Assembly: GCA_900762325.1 (NCBI GenBank)
Contig: CAAFGG010000052.1
Span: forward strand, 124,001 to 188,000
Source of the DNA: an uncultured Collinsella sp.
GTDB lineage: Bacteria > Actinomycetota > Coriobacteriia > Coriobacteriales > Coriobacteriaceae
DNA: 64,000 nt
Direction: 5' to 3'
How positions within the stretch are numbered: the stretch's first letter is position 1; every line of letters begins with the position of its first letter. The notes under the pieces were generated by a model, which worked only from the letters and a program-made list of their open reading frames with translations, ran no database searches and was not told the DNA's origin. The position numbers and the translations under genes are program-made. This document shows, one piece after another, positions 15,450-23,855 of this stretch.

Positions 15450-15482
15450 CCGTAAGCTCCCACTTGGGGGCTTACGGTTTAC
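15450..15482 (+). terminator. Hairpin between tRNA-Trp and secE
   Basis: 12-bp stem with one mismatch (15450-15461/15466-15477), followed by TTT only. Probably a partial terminator or processing hairpin. Confidence 0.6.
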
Positions 15483-15516
15483 TCATGTATAAGCGCATTG
15501 CGCGGAGGTAACCCAA

Positions 15517-15855
15517 ATGGCCAACAAGAAGAACAAGAAGAAGGCTCAGCAGCCGGCACCTGCCAACAAAGCTGCCGCCAACTCCAAGGTTGAGGCCAAG
15601 AAGGCCGTTGCCAAGAAGAACGAGAAGGCTGCGAAGTCCAAGAAGAACGAGAAGCCTGGTTTCTTCGCCCGCACCAAGAAGTATTTCGCTTCGGTCAAGT
15701 CCGAGATGAAGCGTGTCACGTGGCCCGATAAGAAGGAGCTCGTGAACTACTCGGTTGTTGTTTGCGCTTCTCTGATCGTCGTCGGCGTCGTCATCGCTCT
15801 GCTCGATGCTGGCTTTGGCGAGGCTCTTGCTCTGTTCTCTGGATTGAGGGGCTAA
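15517..15855 (+). CDS. secE: Preprotein translocase subunit SecE
   Basis: A 112-residue protein. The first ~50 residues are an unusually long Lys/Ala-rich cytoplasmic extension; the conserved SecE core follows (YFASVKSEMKRVTWPDKKEL, the amphipathic helix) and then one membrane helix (~82-104). SecE clamps SecY in the SecYEG protein channel of the cytoplasmic membrane. The ATG follows GGAGG. The stop is 3 bases from the nusG ATG, an almost universal secE-nusG coupling. Confidence 0.95.
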   Translation: MANKKNKKKAQQPAPANKAAANSKVEAKKAVAKKNEKAAKSKKNEKPGFFARTKKYFASVKSEMKRVTWPDKKELVNYSVVVCASLIVVGVVIALLDAGFGEALALFSGLRG

Positions 15856-15858
15856 ACC

Positions 15859-16395
15859 ATGTCTAAGCGTTGGTACGTCGTTCACACTTACTCTGGATAC
15901 GAGAACCGCGTTAAGTCCGATCTCGAGCATCGCATCGAGACTATGGGCATGCAGGACCGTATCTTTGATATCGAGATTCCTATGGAGCGCGTCACCGAGA
16001 TTAAAGAGGGTGGCAAGCGTGAGACCAAGGATTCCAAGATCTTCCCGGGTTATGTCCTGGTCCGCATGGAGATGGATGACGATGCTTGGACGTGTGTTCG
16101 TAACACGCCTGGCGTCACCGGTTTCCTAGGCGGCAACGGCAAGCCCGCTCCGCTTTCCCGCGACGAGTACAACAAGATGACTCGTCGTCCCGGTAAGGGC
16201 GATTCGCCCAAGCGCACCTCGGTTGATATTGAGGTCGGTACGTCCGTCCGCGTCACCGATGGCCCGCTTACCGACTTTGATGGCAAGGTCTCCGAGGTTA
16301 ACACCGAGGCTGGCAAGCTCAAGGTCACGCTGATGATCTTTGGCCGCGAGACGCCGGTCGAGCTCGACTTTAACCAGGTCGCTGTCATCGCTTAA
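15859..16395 (+). CDS. nusG: Transcription termination/antitermination protein NusG
   Basis: A 178-residue protein with an N-terminal NGN domain (starting KRWYVVHTYSGYENRV) and a C-terminal KOW domain (VRVTDGPLTDFDGKVSEV). NusG binds RNA polymerase beta' and links it to Rho or ribosomal protein S10. The PGYVLVRMEMDD segment is characteristic. No species-specific insertion is seen. It is followed by 120 bases with no recognised element and then rplK. Confidence 0.96.
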   Translation: MSKRWYVVHTYSGYENRVKSDLEHRIETMGMQDRIFDIEIPMERVTEIKEGGKRETKDSKIFPGYVLVRMEMDDDAWTCVRNTPGVTGFLGGNGKPAPLSRDEYNKMTRRPGKGDSPKRTSVDIEVGTSVRVTDGPLTDFDGKVSEVNTEAGKLKVTLMIFGRETPVELDFNQVAVIA

Positions 16396-16515
16396 GTTTT
16401 CGTCCGTTCGCGCGAGCGTGCTTCTTCTGTGACTGCTCATCTCAGGAGTGCTTCTAACACGTGCGTGCTTACGATATAGCAAGTACTTCACACTCGTGAT
16501 TCGAAAGGAATGACC

Positions 16516-16944
16516 ATGGCTGAGAAGAAGGTTGCCAACGTCATTAAGCTCCAGATTCCTGCTGGTGCAGCAAACCCCGCTCCTCCCGTCGGCCCCGCCC
16601 TGGGCGCTGCTGGCGTGAACATCATGCAGTTCTGCCAGGCCTTTAACGCCGAGACGCAGGACAAGAAGGGTGACATCATCCCCGTTGAGATCTCTGTCTA
16701 CGAGGACAAGTCCTTCTCCTTCATCACCAAGACCCCGCCGGCGGCTCACCTTATCAAGAAGGAGTTGAACCTCAAGTCTGGTTCCGCTAAGCCCCAGGCT
16801 GACAAGGTTGGTCAGCTCTCCCAGGAGCAGCTCACCAAGATCGCCGAGATCAAGATGCCGGACCTCAATGCCAACGACATTGACGCCGCCAAGAAGATCA
16901 TCGCCGGTACCGCCCGTTCCATGGGCGTCACCATCGCTGAGTAG
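16516..16944 (+). CDS. rplK: 50S ribosomal protein L11
   Basis: A 142-residue ribosomal protein of the GTPase-associated centre. The N-terminal PPVGPALGAAGVNIMQFC signature and the C-terminal RNA-binding domain (GTARSMGVTI end) are clear. Two ATGs occur at 16510 and 16516; the second is chosen because AAAGGA ends at 16509, leaving proper spacing, and because the family starts MA(E)KK. L11 and L1 are normally the first half of rplKAJL. Confidence 0.96.
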   Translation: MAEKKVANVIKLQIPAGAANPAPPVGPALGAAGVNIMQFCQAFNAETQDKKGDIIPVEISVYEDKSFSFITKTPPAAHLIKKELNLKSGSAKPQADKVGQLSQEQLTKIAEIKMPDLNANDIDAAKKIIAGTARSMGVTIAE

Positions 16945-17061
16945 CGATTTCTTATGGTAACGGCGGGTGCTCCGACCGGGGCGCCCGTTAAATGTGTGCA
17001 ATAGGGCACACGATACGATGTGGGAGGGCTCACGCCCGTTTAACCACAGGAGGTAATGCAC

Positions 17062-17769
17062 ATGGCTAAGCATGGTAAGAGCTATAACGCCGCTGCCGAG
17101 AAGATCGACCGCGCCACGCTCTACACCCCCCTTCAGGCTGCCAAGCTCATCAAGGAGCTCGACACCGCCAAGTTCGACGAGACCGTCGAGGCTCACTTCC
17201 GTTTGGGCATCGATACTCGTAAGGCTGACCAGAACATCCGTGGTTCCATCTCCCTGCCCCACGGCACCGGCAAGACCGTTCGTGTTGCCGTCTTCGCCGA
17301 GGGCGAGAAGGCCCGTGAGGCTGAGGCTGCCGGCGCCGACATCATCGGTTCCGACGAGCTCGTCGCCCAGATTCAGAAGGGCGAGATCAACTTCGACGCC
17401 GCTATCGCTACGCCGAACATGATGGCCAAGGTTGGCCGCATCGGTAAGATCCTTGGTCCCCGTGGCCTCATGCCGAACCCCAAGCTCGGCACCGTGACCA
17501 TGGACGTCGCCAAGATGGTCTCCGAGCTCAAGGCTGGCCGCGTTGAGTACCGCGCCGACCGCTACGGCATCTGCCACGTGCCCCTGGGCAAGAAGTCCTT
17601 CTCTGAGCAGCAGCTCGTCGAGAACTACGCTGCCCTGTACACCGAGATTCTGCGCGTCAAGCCCTCTTCTGCTAAGGGCAAGTACGTCAAGTCCATCTCC
17701 GTGTCTTCCACCATGGGCCCTGGCGTCAAGGTCGATCCCGCTGTCCAGCGTGACTTCCTGGCTGAGTAA
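17062..17769 (+). CDS. rplA: 50S ribosomal protein L1
   Basis: A 235-residue protein of the L1 stalk. The signature GRIGKILGPRGLMPNPKLGTV is visible at ~122-142 and the Lys-rich N-terminus is typical. The ATG at 17062 lies 7 bases after AGGAGGT; the in-frame ATG at 17056 is too close to that site. An imperfect GC-rich hairpin lies in the rplK-rplA gap (around 16959-16989) and might be an autoregulatory L1 site; I could not confirm this. In most bacteria rplJ follows, but here a terminator and 22 kb of other genes intervene. Confidence 0.96.
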   Translation: MAKHGKSYNAAAEKIDRATLYTPLQAAKLIKELDTAKFDETVEAHFRLGIDTRKADQNIRGSISLPHGTGKTVRVAVFAEGEKAREAEAAGADIIGSDELVAQIQKGEINFDAAIATPNMMAKVGRIGKILGPRGLMPNPKLGTVTMDVAKMVSELKAGRVEYRADRYGICHVPLGKKSFSEQQLVENYAALYTEILRVKPSSAKGKYVKSISVSSTMGPGVKVDPAVQRDFLAE

Positions 17770-17807
17770 CTGCTAGTTACTGCCTGAGTACAGCAAACAT
17801 TGCTAAA

Positions 17808-17845
17808 GAAACCCGGTTCCGCCTCGTGTGGGACCGGGTTTCTTG
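17808..17845 (+). terminator. Intrinsic terminator after rplA
   Basis: Stem gaaacccggttcc/ggaccgggtttc (17808-17820/17831-17842) with one bulge, then TTGC. It ends the secE-nusG-rplKA unit. Confidence 0.8.
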
Positions 17846-17854
17846 CTATCTCGG

Positions 17855-17901
17855 GCCAAAACCACCACAAAGGGGACAGGCACCTTTGTGGTGGTTTTGG
17901 C
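17855..17901. repeat. REP-like palindrome family D, copy 1
   Basis: Perfect 19-bp stem (17855-17873/17883-17901) with a 9-nt loop; the GGGACAGG core spans the last stem base and the loop (17873-17880). Shares this core, but not all of the arm sequence, with copies at 20736, 23760, 23815, 50329 and 52144. Confidence 0.8.
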
Positions 17902-17933
17902 ACTTTGGCGTCAATGTTATGGCATCGCAGCGA

Positions 17934-18033
17934 GCCGGTTCCAAGTGCCCCAGGTCGCCCCGAAAGAGGAGCGACGCGTACTTTGGTACGCGAGCGACGG
18001 CTTGAGGGGCGAGATGGGGTGCTTGGGGCCGGC
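17934..18033. repeat. Palindromic element family A, copy 2 (inverted)
   Basis: Apical hairpin cgcgtac/gtacgcg (17975-17981/17986-17992), variable stem tcgcccc/ggggcga (17955-17961/18006-18012), outer arms ending gccgg/ccggc (17934-17938/18029-18033). Inverted relative to copy 1 at 9132-9233. Confidence 0.75.
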
Positions 18034-18056
18034 GCAGCGTCAAGCCTTAAAGGTGG

Positions 18057-18767
18057 TTACCAGGGTGTTCTGGCCGTTGAGGACTCGATGGCATCGTGGC
18101 GTTTGAGCTCGCGGCGCATGGTTTGCGAATTGAGCCAGGCTGCCTGCCAGCCACGGATGGGGTAGCGCGTCTGGTCGAGCTCAAACTGCGTATAGCCGCA
18201 GGCGTTGATGATCGTCGTTCCACACACATGCTGCCGCTTGCGCTGAAAATCGTAACCGTAGCTTTGGTGTACATGCCCATGCACCATGTAGTCGGCCCCC
18301 CAGGACTCAAGCGCCGTGTTAAAGCACTCAAACCCTCGATGCGGCAGATCGTCCAGATCACCCATACCGGCGGCGGGTGCATGGGTAAGCAGAATGTCGC
18401 ACCCGCCGACCATCCTAACCTTACGCGACAGCTTACGCATGCGCTTGGACATCTCGCGTTCGGTGTACATGTTGGCGCCGTCGCGATAACGCATGGACCC
18501 GCCAAGGCCCGCAATGCGAATCCCTCGGTACGTGTACACGCTGTCTTCCACGCAGATACATCCGCCCGGTGCATGACGTGCGTAGCGATCATCGTGATTG
18601 CCGCGCACGTAGATGAGCGGCTTGTTGATGACCGTAACCAAAAACTCAAGATAGTCCGGGTCCAGATCGCCGGCGGACAAAATCAGGTCGACTCCCTCAA
18701 AGCGTTCCTTGCGAAAGCACTCCCAAAGGCATCGTTCTTCGGTATCGGCTATGGCAAGGATTTTCAT
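18057..18767 (-). CDS. Calcineurin-like metallophosphoesterase
   Basis: A 236-residue cytosolic metallophosphatase. Motifs in order: IADTEE (in place of the usual DxHG start), SAGDLD (GD motif), YVRGNHDDR (GNHD), LLTHAP and VHGHVHQS (GHxH), which together form the dinuclear metal site. The first motif lacks the common His after the Asp, so one metal ligand may differ. The start overlaps the stop of the upstream ParB/BMP-like gene (ATGA), so the two proteins are made together. The substrate is unknown; nucleotide or signalling phosphodiesters are possible but unproven. Confidence 0.82.
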   Translation of the reverse strand: MKILAIADTEERCLWECFRKERFEGVDLILSAGDLDPDYLEFLVTVINKPLIYVRGNHDDRYARHAPGGCICVEDSVYTYRGIRIAGLGGSMRYRDGANMYTEREMSKRMRKLSRKVRMVGGCDILLTHAPAAGMGDLDDLPHRGFECFNTALESWGADYMVHGHVHQSYGYDFQRKRQHVCGTTIINACGYTQFELDQTRYPIRGWQAAWLNSQTMRRELKRHDAIESSTARTPW

Positions 18768-20680
18768 AGGGCGGGGACTTTCGGCTCATCGTCGAGCTGC
18801 GGAATGGTGCCTACCACGTTATCCGCCAGCCAATTCATCTCGACAATCTGCGTGCTCGGCAGCGGAGGGAAGCCTTCGATCTGTACCACGCCGTTCTGGC
18901 TGTGGAGCTCGCCGCCAAAGGGGTTGATGGATCCCTCGACAATGCCGTTGCGGAGCAACTGCACGAGTTTGCGCGTCTGGTAGGGTAGGCCCGGAGCGTA
19001 ACGGATGTCGATAACGCCGGAGCTCATGCCGTACCAGTAGTTGACGGCGCGCACTTGGTTGTCATCGCTGGTTTCGTCCCACGTGCCGTGCAGAAGGCTG
19101 CGAACGATGAGCTCGTAGTAACGGCCCCAGTTCCATACCGGCATGGCGATGCCGGAAACCTTGCCATCGACCAGGCGGTGGAGTCCGTAGGCCGTGGGGT
19201 CTTCGAGCGACTTTGACATGTCAGCGCCGGTCATGACGCTCACGCCTTCGCGGCACATGGCCTCGGCAAGACCGCTGGCAGGCACATCGCCCCAGGTGAG
19301 GATAATTTGCGCGCGGGGGTCGAGCAGCGAGGCGCCGATGGCAAAGGCATTGATCTCGCTGAGCGCGCCGGATGCGAAGACCGACGCGTGGTAGCCGATG
19401 CGATGGTTGTCCGCCATGCTGGCGGCAAGGGCGCCCAGGAGGAACTTGGCCTCGTACATCTTGCCAAAGTACGAACGAACGCTTTGGTGGGGAAGGCCGA
19501 TAGAGCAGTTAAGGAACCGAACCTGGGGATACTCAACGGCAGCTCTGAGCGTGTATTCCATCAGGCGGTGCGAGGTCGAGAAGATGACGCTGTCTCCATG
19601 TTTGACAGCCGTTTCCACGGCGGCGTAGAACACGTCCGGATCGTGACAGTCCTCGAACGCCTCGGTGCGCACGATACCGTCAAAGTGCTCATCGAGATAC
19701 TGACGTCCTTGGTCGTGCAGACTGTCCCAGCTTGACGCCGCACAGGGGAACTCATGGATAAAGGCGATACGCAGGGGGTTGGCCGCCGAATAGACAGTCT
19801 TGCCCATAAAGAAGTTGAGCACGCCGGAGGTGGACTTGGCGGGCGACTCCTCCTCATCGACGCTCGGCGCTTCGACAAGATCGACCTTGTCCTCGTCATT
19901 TTTGCCGGCAATGACCAGCTCGCGCCAAATCTTGCACAGGCGGTTTACGACGATATCCGTCGGCGTATCCAGTAGGCGGTCCTGGTTGTACACATTGAGG
20001 TAGACGAGCATGGCGTCGGCGGGCGTAATGTCCAGGTGGTCGCCGCCTGCGCGAAGGTAGGCGCGCTTAAAGAGCAGGAAGGTGTGGCGCAGGTAGTCGA
20101 CCTTTTTCTGCGGCCATTTTTCGATAAGGTTCTGACCGAGCATCTTGGCGAGCGTCTCGTAGCTTCCCTCACGCGAGAACTCGATCTCGTATAGGGGGCA
20201 GACGCGCCAAAACGCGCAGAATTCACCGTACAGGCGGCTTTCGACGGAATCCCATGTGCCGGGGTAGAGACGGGTGACCCTGGCCGAAACCGTTGGAGCG
20301 TCCAGGAATTTGAGGACACTGACGCGTTTGTTGCCTTCCTGGACATAGAACCGATGCATGAACTCGGTGACGATGATGGGGTCGCGATAGCCCTCGGTTA
20401 CCTGGATGTCGTAGAGGTTGGACCACTTGCGGGCGAACTCGGTGTTAAACGGCAGCAGGGGCATAAAGTTGCATGAAAAGGCGGACTGACGGCCTTTGGT
20501 GACCGTGCCGACGACCATTTCGAGCGGAATATCCCGCAGGCCGACGCTCACTCGCTGACCTAAGGGGAGCTGAGCAACCAAGCTATCGAGGTCCGTAAGG
20601 TATGGATGCTCGCTTTGGCTAATGGCGCGACGGCGTCCCTGCTCGCCGCGCTTGCGTGCTTGACGATAGGCCTCTTCCAT
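18764..20680 (-). CDS. ParB-like plus BMP-type binding-protein fusion, cytosolic
   Basis: A 638-residue protein. Residues ~80-145 resemble a ParB/sulfiredoxin-like fold (RDPIIVTEFMHRFYVQEGNK, then RVSVLKFL); ~305-570 resemble the basic membrane protein (BMP/Med) periplasmic-binding fold (LRIAFIHEFP, IFSTSHRLMEY, YFGKMYEAKFLLGALAASMA, IGYHASVFASGALSEINAF). No signal peptide or lipobox is present, so unlike true BMP nucleoside-binding lipoproteins it should act in the cytoplasm. It shares 4 bases with the downstream metallophosphoesterase gene. A ligand-sensing or nucleic-acid-linked role is possible but not shown. The start at 20680 begins MEEAYRQARKRG; I did not identify a strong ribosome-binding site. 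Confidence 0.65.
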   Translation of the reverse strand: MEEAYRQARKRGEQGRRRAISQSEHPYLTDLDSLVAQLPLGQRVSVGLRDIPLEMVVGTVTKGRQSAFSCNFMPLLPFNTEFARKWSNLYDIQVTEGYRDPIIVTEFMHRFYVQEGNKRVSVLKFLDAPTVSARVTRLYPGTWDSVESRLYGEFCAFWRVCPLYEIEFSREGSYETLAKMLGQNLIEKWPQKKVDYLRHTFLLFKRAYLRAGGDHLDITPADAMLVYLNVYNQDRLLDTPTDIVVNRLCKIWRELVIAGKNDEDKVDLVEAPSVDEEESPAKSTSGVLNFFMGKTVYSAANPLRIAFIHEFPCAASSWDSLHDQGRQYLDEHFDGIVRTEAFEDCHDPDVFYAAVETAVKHGDSVIFSTSHRLMEYTLRAAVEYPQVRFLNCSIGLPHQSVRSYFGKMYEAKFLLGALAASMADNHRIGYHASVFASGALSEINAFAIGASLLDPRAQIILTWGDVPASGLAEAMCREGVSVMTGADMSKSLEDPTAYGLHRLVDGKVSGIAMPVWNWGRYYELIVRSLLHGTWDETSDDNQVRAVNYWYGMSSGVIDIRYAPGLPYQTRKLVQLLRNGIVEGSINPFGGELHSQNGVVQIEGFPPLPSTQIVEMNWLADNVVGTIPQLDDEPKVPAL

Positions 20681-20735
20681 GGTGTCTACTCCCTTAGTCG
20701 TTTAAACAACGATATGAACCATGGTACCACGAATG

Positions 20736-20776
20736 AAAACCACTACAAAGATGCCTGTCCCCTTTGCGGTGGTTTA
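20736..20776. repeat. REP-like palindrome family D, copy 2
   Basis: Imperfect stem aaaaccactacaaag/ctttgcggtggttta (20736-20750/20762-20776) around a loop containing CCTGTCCC. Its TTTA end supplies the TAA stop codon of the mscS-like gene (20774-20776, minus strand). Confidence 0.75.
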
Positions 20777-21541
20777 GGCGATGATGGGGGCGATGGCGCG
20801 GATGCAGGCGTCGGCTGCCGTGAAAGTAGTGCTGTCGTCGCTGACGATAAAGATGATCTTTCCTTTGATGCCAAAGTCGCCGATTTCGCTAAAGAGTACG
20901 TAGGGCTCCTTGTCAAAGCCCGAGATGGGCGAGACGGCCGTTTTGGTTGCGCTCGTGAGCTCGTCTGCCAGCACGTCAAGGGAAGCCCACTTAGACGTGT
21001 CCTTTACGGCAACGGGCACGGCCACGCGCCCAAAGGGCATCAAATGCACGAGCGTGTTCTTGGAGATGTTGGAATTGGGCACAATGATGGTCTGTCCACA
21101 GGCATCCTCAATCGTTGTATGGCGCCAAGTGATGTCTTGGACAACGCCGGATACGCCGCCGACCTCGATATTGTCGCCGGGTTTGATGATGCCCATAAAG
21201 GTCACCTGCATGCCGCCGATAAGGTTTGATAACGTGTCCTGAAAGCCGAGCGAGATGGCGATGCCGCCGACGCCAAGAGCGGCGACGAGCGCGTTTGCGT
21301 TAATGCCAAAACAGTTGTCGAGGATAAAGCTGCCGCCAATCATCCAGATGACGGCGCGCGCGATGTTGATGAAGATACTCGATGCCGGAAGCGGGTTATC
21401 GTCTCGGTTAAGCAGATGGTTCAGGGTCTTGGATACGACCTTGGCGGCGACGGCGGTGCCTATCGCCAAGATGACGGCCCAGATGATGTTGTGGACCCAC
21501 CGTTGCTCAAAGAAATGAAGAATCGGCTCAAACAATTCCAT
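20774..21541 (-). CDS. mscS: Small-conductance mechanosensitive channel (MscS family)
   Basis: A 255-residue membrane protein. Two hydrophobic helices (~18-38 and ~58-80) precede the pore-lining helix with the Gly/Ala-rich signature GVGGIAISLGFQDTLSNLIGG (~84-104); a beta domain (PGDNIEVGGVSGVVQDI) and a C-terminal alpha-beta domain follow. The channel opens under membrane tension to release solutes at hypo-osmotic shock. The ATG at 21541 follows AGGAGG (spacing ~10). The stop codon lies inside a REP-like palindrome. Confidence 0.9.
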   Translation of the reverse strand: MELFEPILHFFEQRWVHNIIWAVILAIGTAVAAKVVSKTLNHLLNRDDNPLPASSIFINIARAVIWMIGGSFILDNCFGINANALVAALGVGGIAISLGFQDTLSNLIGGMQVTFMGIIKPGDNIEVGGVSGVVQDITWRHTTIEDACGQTIIVPNSNISKNTLVHLMPFGRVAVPVAVKDTSKWASLDVLADELTSATKTAVSPISGFDKEPYVLFSEIGDFGIKGKIIFIVSDDSTTFTAADACIRAIAPIIA

Positions 21542-21585
21542 GTAGGGAAAACCTCCTAATGATCGTTCAATCATGATACCCACCA

Positions 21586-21619
21586 AGAAGCCCGTCCGAT
21601 CAAATTCGGACGGGCTTCT
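21586..21619 (-). terminator. Hairpin terminator downstream of the nucleotidase gene
   Basis: Perfect 14-bp stem agaagcccgtccga/tcggacgggcttct (21586-21599/21606-21619) with a 6-nt loop, between the nucleotidase stop and the mscS start. The T tract is short. Confidence 0.65.
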
Positions 21620-21670
21620 GTGCTCGATATAAGGTTTACGCGGCGGGGCTGTAAGGCCCGGCGGTGTAGC

Positions 21671-23695
21671 TTAGCGTCGACGCTTCCAGATAATACCGAG
21701 CATGATGACGATGATGCCGCCGATAAGGCACGCGCCAACTACTGCCAGCGTGCGGTCTCCCGTTGCGGTGAGCTTACCGGTCGTCTTCTTGGTGATGACC
21801 TTCGTGGTCGTCGTGTCCGTCTTAGGCGAGGGCTTAGGCGTCGGGGCCGGTGTGGGCGTGGGGTCCACGGCTGCGGAGCCGAAGCTGATGGTGCCCGCGA
21901 GCGAGGCCATCTTGCTCTCCCAGCTGTTCTGCCCGATCAGCGCCCTTAGCGCTGACTCGCAGGTACCCCACTCGGTGTGCTTGGTGGCGTTTGCGAAGGT
22001 GGGGAAGTCGGTCGTGTTGGTGATGATGTAGTTGTTGGTGGCGACGGTATAGGCCTTGGCGGGGTCGAGCGCGCTGCCGTCCTTGGTGAGTGTGGCACTC
22101 ACAATGCGCTTGCCTTCGGGCTGCGTCCAATCAATCGTCACGTTGATGCCGCCAAAGGAGAGAACGCTGCCAGAGTCATCGCGCCACTTGTACTTGTCTT
22201 GCGCCTCCTGCTCGGTATGGCCGGCTGCCACGTAGGCTTGCTGAAGCTCGTAGGTGTGATTGCACTCGTCGCTGATCTGCAGTGAGTGCTCGAGCGCTGC
22301 CAGGAAGTCCGCGCCGGTCATGGTCCAGGTCTCCACGGTGTTGCCGTAGGGCGAGATAGCGATGACGTTGCCGGCGGTCACATCGCCCGCAGCGATGCCG
22401 CCGCGGATGCCACCCGCGTTCTCGATGGCAAGGTCTGCGCCCGTCAGGGCAAGATAGGAGCCGCAAATCACGTGGCCGATGGTCTGGGCCTTGGTGGTAT
22501 CGCCCTCCTTGCTGGGGCGGAAATCGGTGGTGCGCACCATTTCCCAACCATGCGTGCCTGCGGCGTCCTCGCCGTAGAAATAGTTGGTGGTGGATGTGCC
22601 GAGCACCTTGTTCGATTCGTTTTCAAAGGCCTCGTCGAGCGGCTTGATCTTGTTGCGGACGGCTTCAAGGCAGCTTTGGTAGTCGGAGCCCTTGTCGGGG
22701 TCTGCCAAAAGGTCGTTGACGTTCTTGGCGGTGTAGAGCTTCTCGTCGCTGCCGTCTGCAGGGACCGTGACCGTGTCATCGTCGGTCGTCTCGGTGCCAT
22801 TGGTGTCGTACTTGTACGGAATGGAAAGCAGCCCCACCTCGGCAAAGGCGCTGCCTGCCTCGACAACGTGGATCGTCTTGCCGTCGGCTCCCGTCACCTT
22901 CTCGTTAAGGTTGATGTGCTCGTGGCCTGCGATAAGGGCATCGACGCCACGGAGCCGTGTGGCAAAGGTCTTGGCGTTGAGCGTATGCGCGATACAGACG
23001 ACAACGTTGCAGCCCTCCTTGCGCAGCTGCTCTGCCTCGGTATTGATGGCGTTCGTGGCACTCGAGAACGACGTGCCCGCGACCAGGTCCGCGCGCAGCG
23101 AGGATCCCAGCGACTCATCCATGGCACCCACGACGCCGACCTTGATTTTGTAGTCGAATGTGGAGTGATCCTCGCTATCCTCCCAGGTGCGGTCGAGCGT
23201 CTTGGTGATGCTCGAGCTCCATACGCCGCTCGTGGACTTTGCGTTCGCGCAAAGCATGGCGAAGGGCGTGCCGGTGGTGCTGTAGCCGGTCATGGTGCGG
23301 AGTTTGTCTGCGCCGTAGCTCCAGTCGTGGTTGCCTGGCGTGGTCGCGTCGTAGCCGTCGGCGTAGAAGGTGTCCATGAGCTCGGCGATGCTCTTACCCT
23401 CGCTCATGGTGGCGAAGGACTGTCCGTGGAAGGTGTCGCCCGCATCGAGCAAAAGATCGGGGGCGCTGCCCTGGGCGCTATAGAGAACCGCCAGTCCGTC
23501 AAAGCCCACAGTGCCGGTGCCCTTGCTTGCGTTGTAGCTGTACTTGTAGCTGCCGTGGATGTCGTTGGTGTGCATGACGGCCACGGAGCCGTCAATAGCG
23601 GCGGGCAGGTTCCCCGCGAAAGCGAGGCTTGGGATGCCTGCGAGCGCGCCGGCAAACAACGCGGCGGCTAACGCAAGGCGGGGGAGTCTTTTCAT
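21671..23695 (-). CDS. Cell-wall-anchored 5'-nucleotidase/UshA-like phosphohydrolase
   Basis: A 674-residue exported enzyme. Signal peptide: MKRLPRLALAAALFAGALAG with a probable cut after LAFAG (~28). The calcineurin-like domain (~35-300) has HTNDIHG, DAGDTFHG, TPGNHDWSYG, CIAHT and AGHEH; the C-terminal 5'-nucleotidase domain (~345-600) has IENAGGIRGGI and SPYGNTVETWTMTGADF. A Pro/Thr/Lys-rich spacer then leads to a membrane helix and KRRR tail. Just before the helix lies LTATGD, an unusual variant of the LPxTG sortase signal. The enzyme probably releases phosphate from extracellular nucleotides. No ribosome-binding site dispute: the start opens the signal peptide. Confidence 0.88.
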   Translation of the reverse strand: MKRLPRLALAAALFAGALAGIPSLAFAGNLPAAIDGSVAVMHTNDIHGSYKYSYNASKGTGTVGFDGLAVLYSAQGSAPDLLLDAGDTFHGQSFATMSEGKSIAELMDTFYADGYDATTPGNHDWSYGADKLRTMTGYSTTGTPFAMLCANAKSTSGVWSSSITKTLDRTWEDSEDHSTFDYKIKVGVVGAMDESLGSSLRADLVAGTSFSSATNAINTEAEQLRKEGCNVVVCIAHTLNAKTFATRLRGVDALIAGHEHINLNEKVTGADGKTIHVVEAGSAFAEVGLLSIPYKYDTNGTETTDDDTVTVPADGSDEKLYTAKNVNDLLADPDKGSDYQSCLEAVRNKIKPLDEAFENESNKVLGTSTTNYFYGEDAAGTHGWEMVRTTDFRPSKEGDTTKAQTIGHVICGSYLALTGADLAIENAGGIRGGIAAGDVTAGNVIAISPYGNTVETWTMTGADFLAALEHSLQISDECNHTYELQQAYVAAGHTEQEAQDKYKWRDDSGSVLSFGGINVTIDWTQPEGKRIVSATLTKDGSALDPAKAYTVATNNYIITNTTDFPTFANATKHTEWGTCESALRALIGQNSWESKMASLAGTISFGSAAVDPTPTPAPTPKPSPKTDTTTTKVITKKTTGKLTATGDRTLAVVGACLIGGIIVIMLGIIWKRRR

Positions 23696-23759
23696 AGCAG
23701 TTTCCTTAGTCCTTAGCCAGAATGTCTGGTTGAATATCGGATTATCGACATAATATGCG

Positions 23760-23799
23760 AAAACCGCCGCAAGGGCGTTTGTCCCTTTGCGGCGGTTTT
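23760..23799. repeat. REP-like palindrome family D, copy 3
   Basis: Stem aaaaccgccgcaaggg/ccctttgcggcggtttt (23760-23775/23783-23799), one bulge, with a GTCCC core. Adjacent to copy 4, 15 bases apart. Confidence 0.75.
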
Positions 23800-23814
23800 G
23801 ACGTTTGCGCAGAT

Positions 23815-23855
23815 AAAACCTGCCAAAATAAACCTGTCCCTTTTTGGTAGGTTTA
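23815..23855. repeat. REP-like palindrome family D, copy 4
   Basis: aaaacctgccaaaa (23815-23828) pairs with ttttt-ggtaggttta (23841-23855) around a core containing AACCTGTCCC. Its final TTA is the stop codon of the ABC ATPase gene (minus strand, 23853-23855). Confidence 0.78.
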
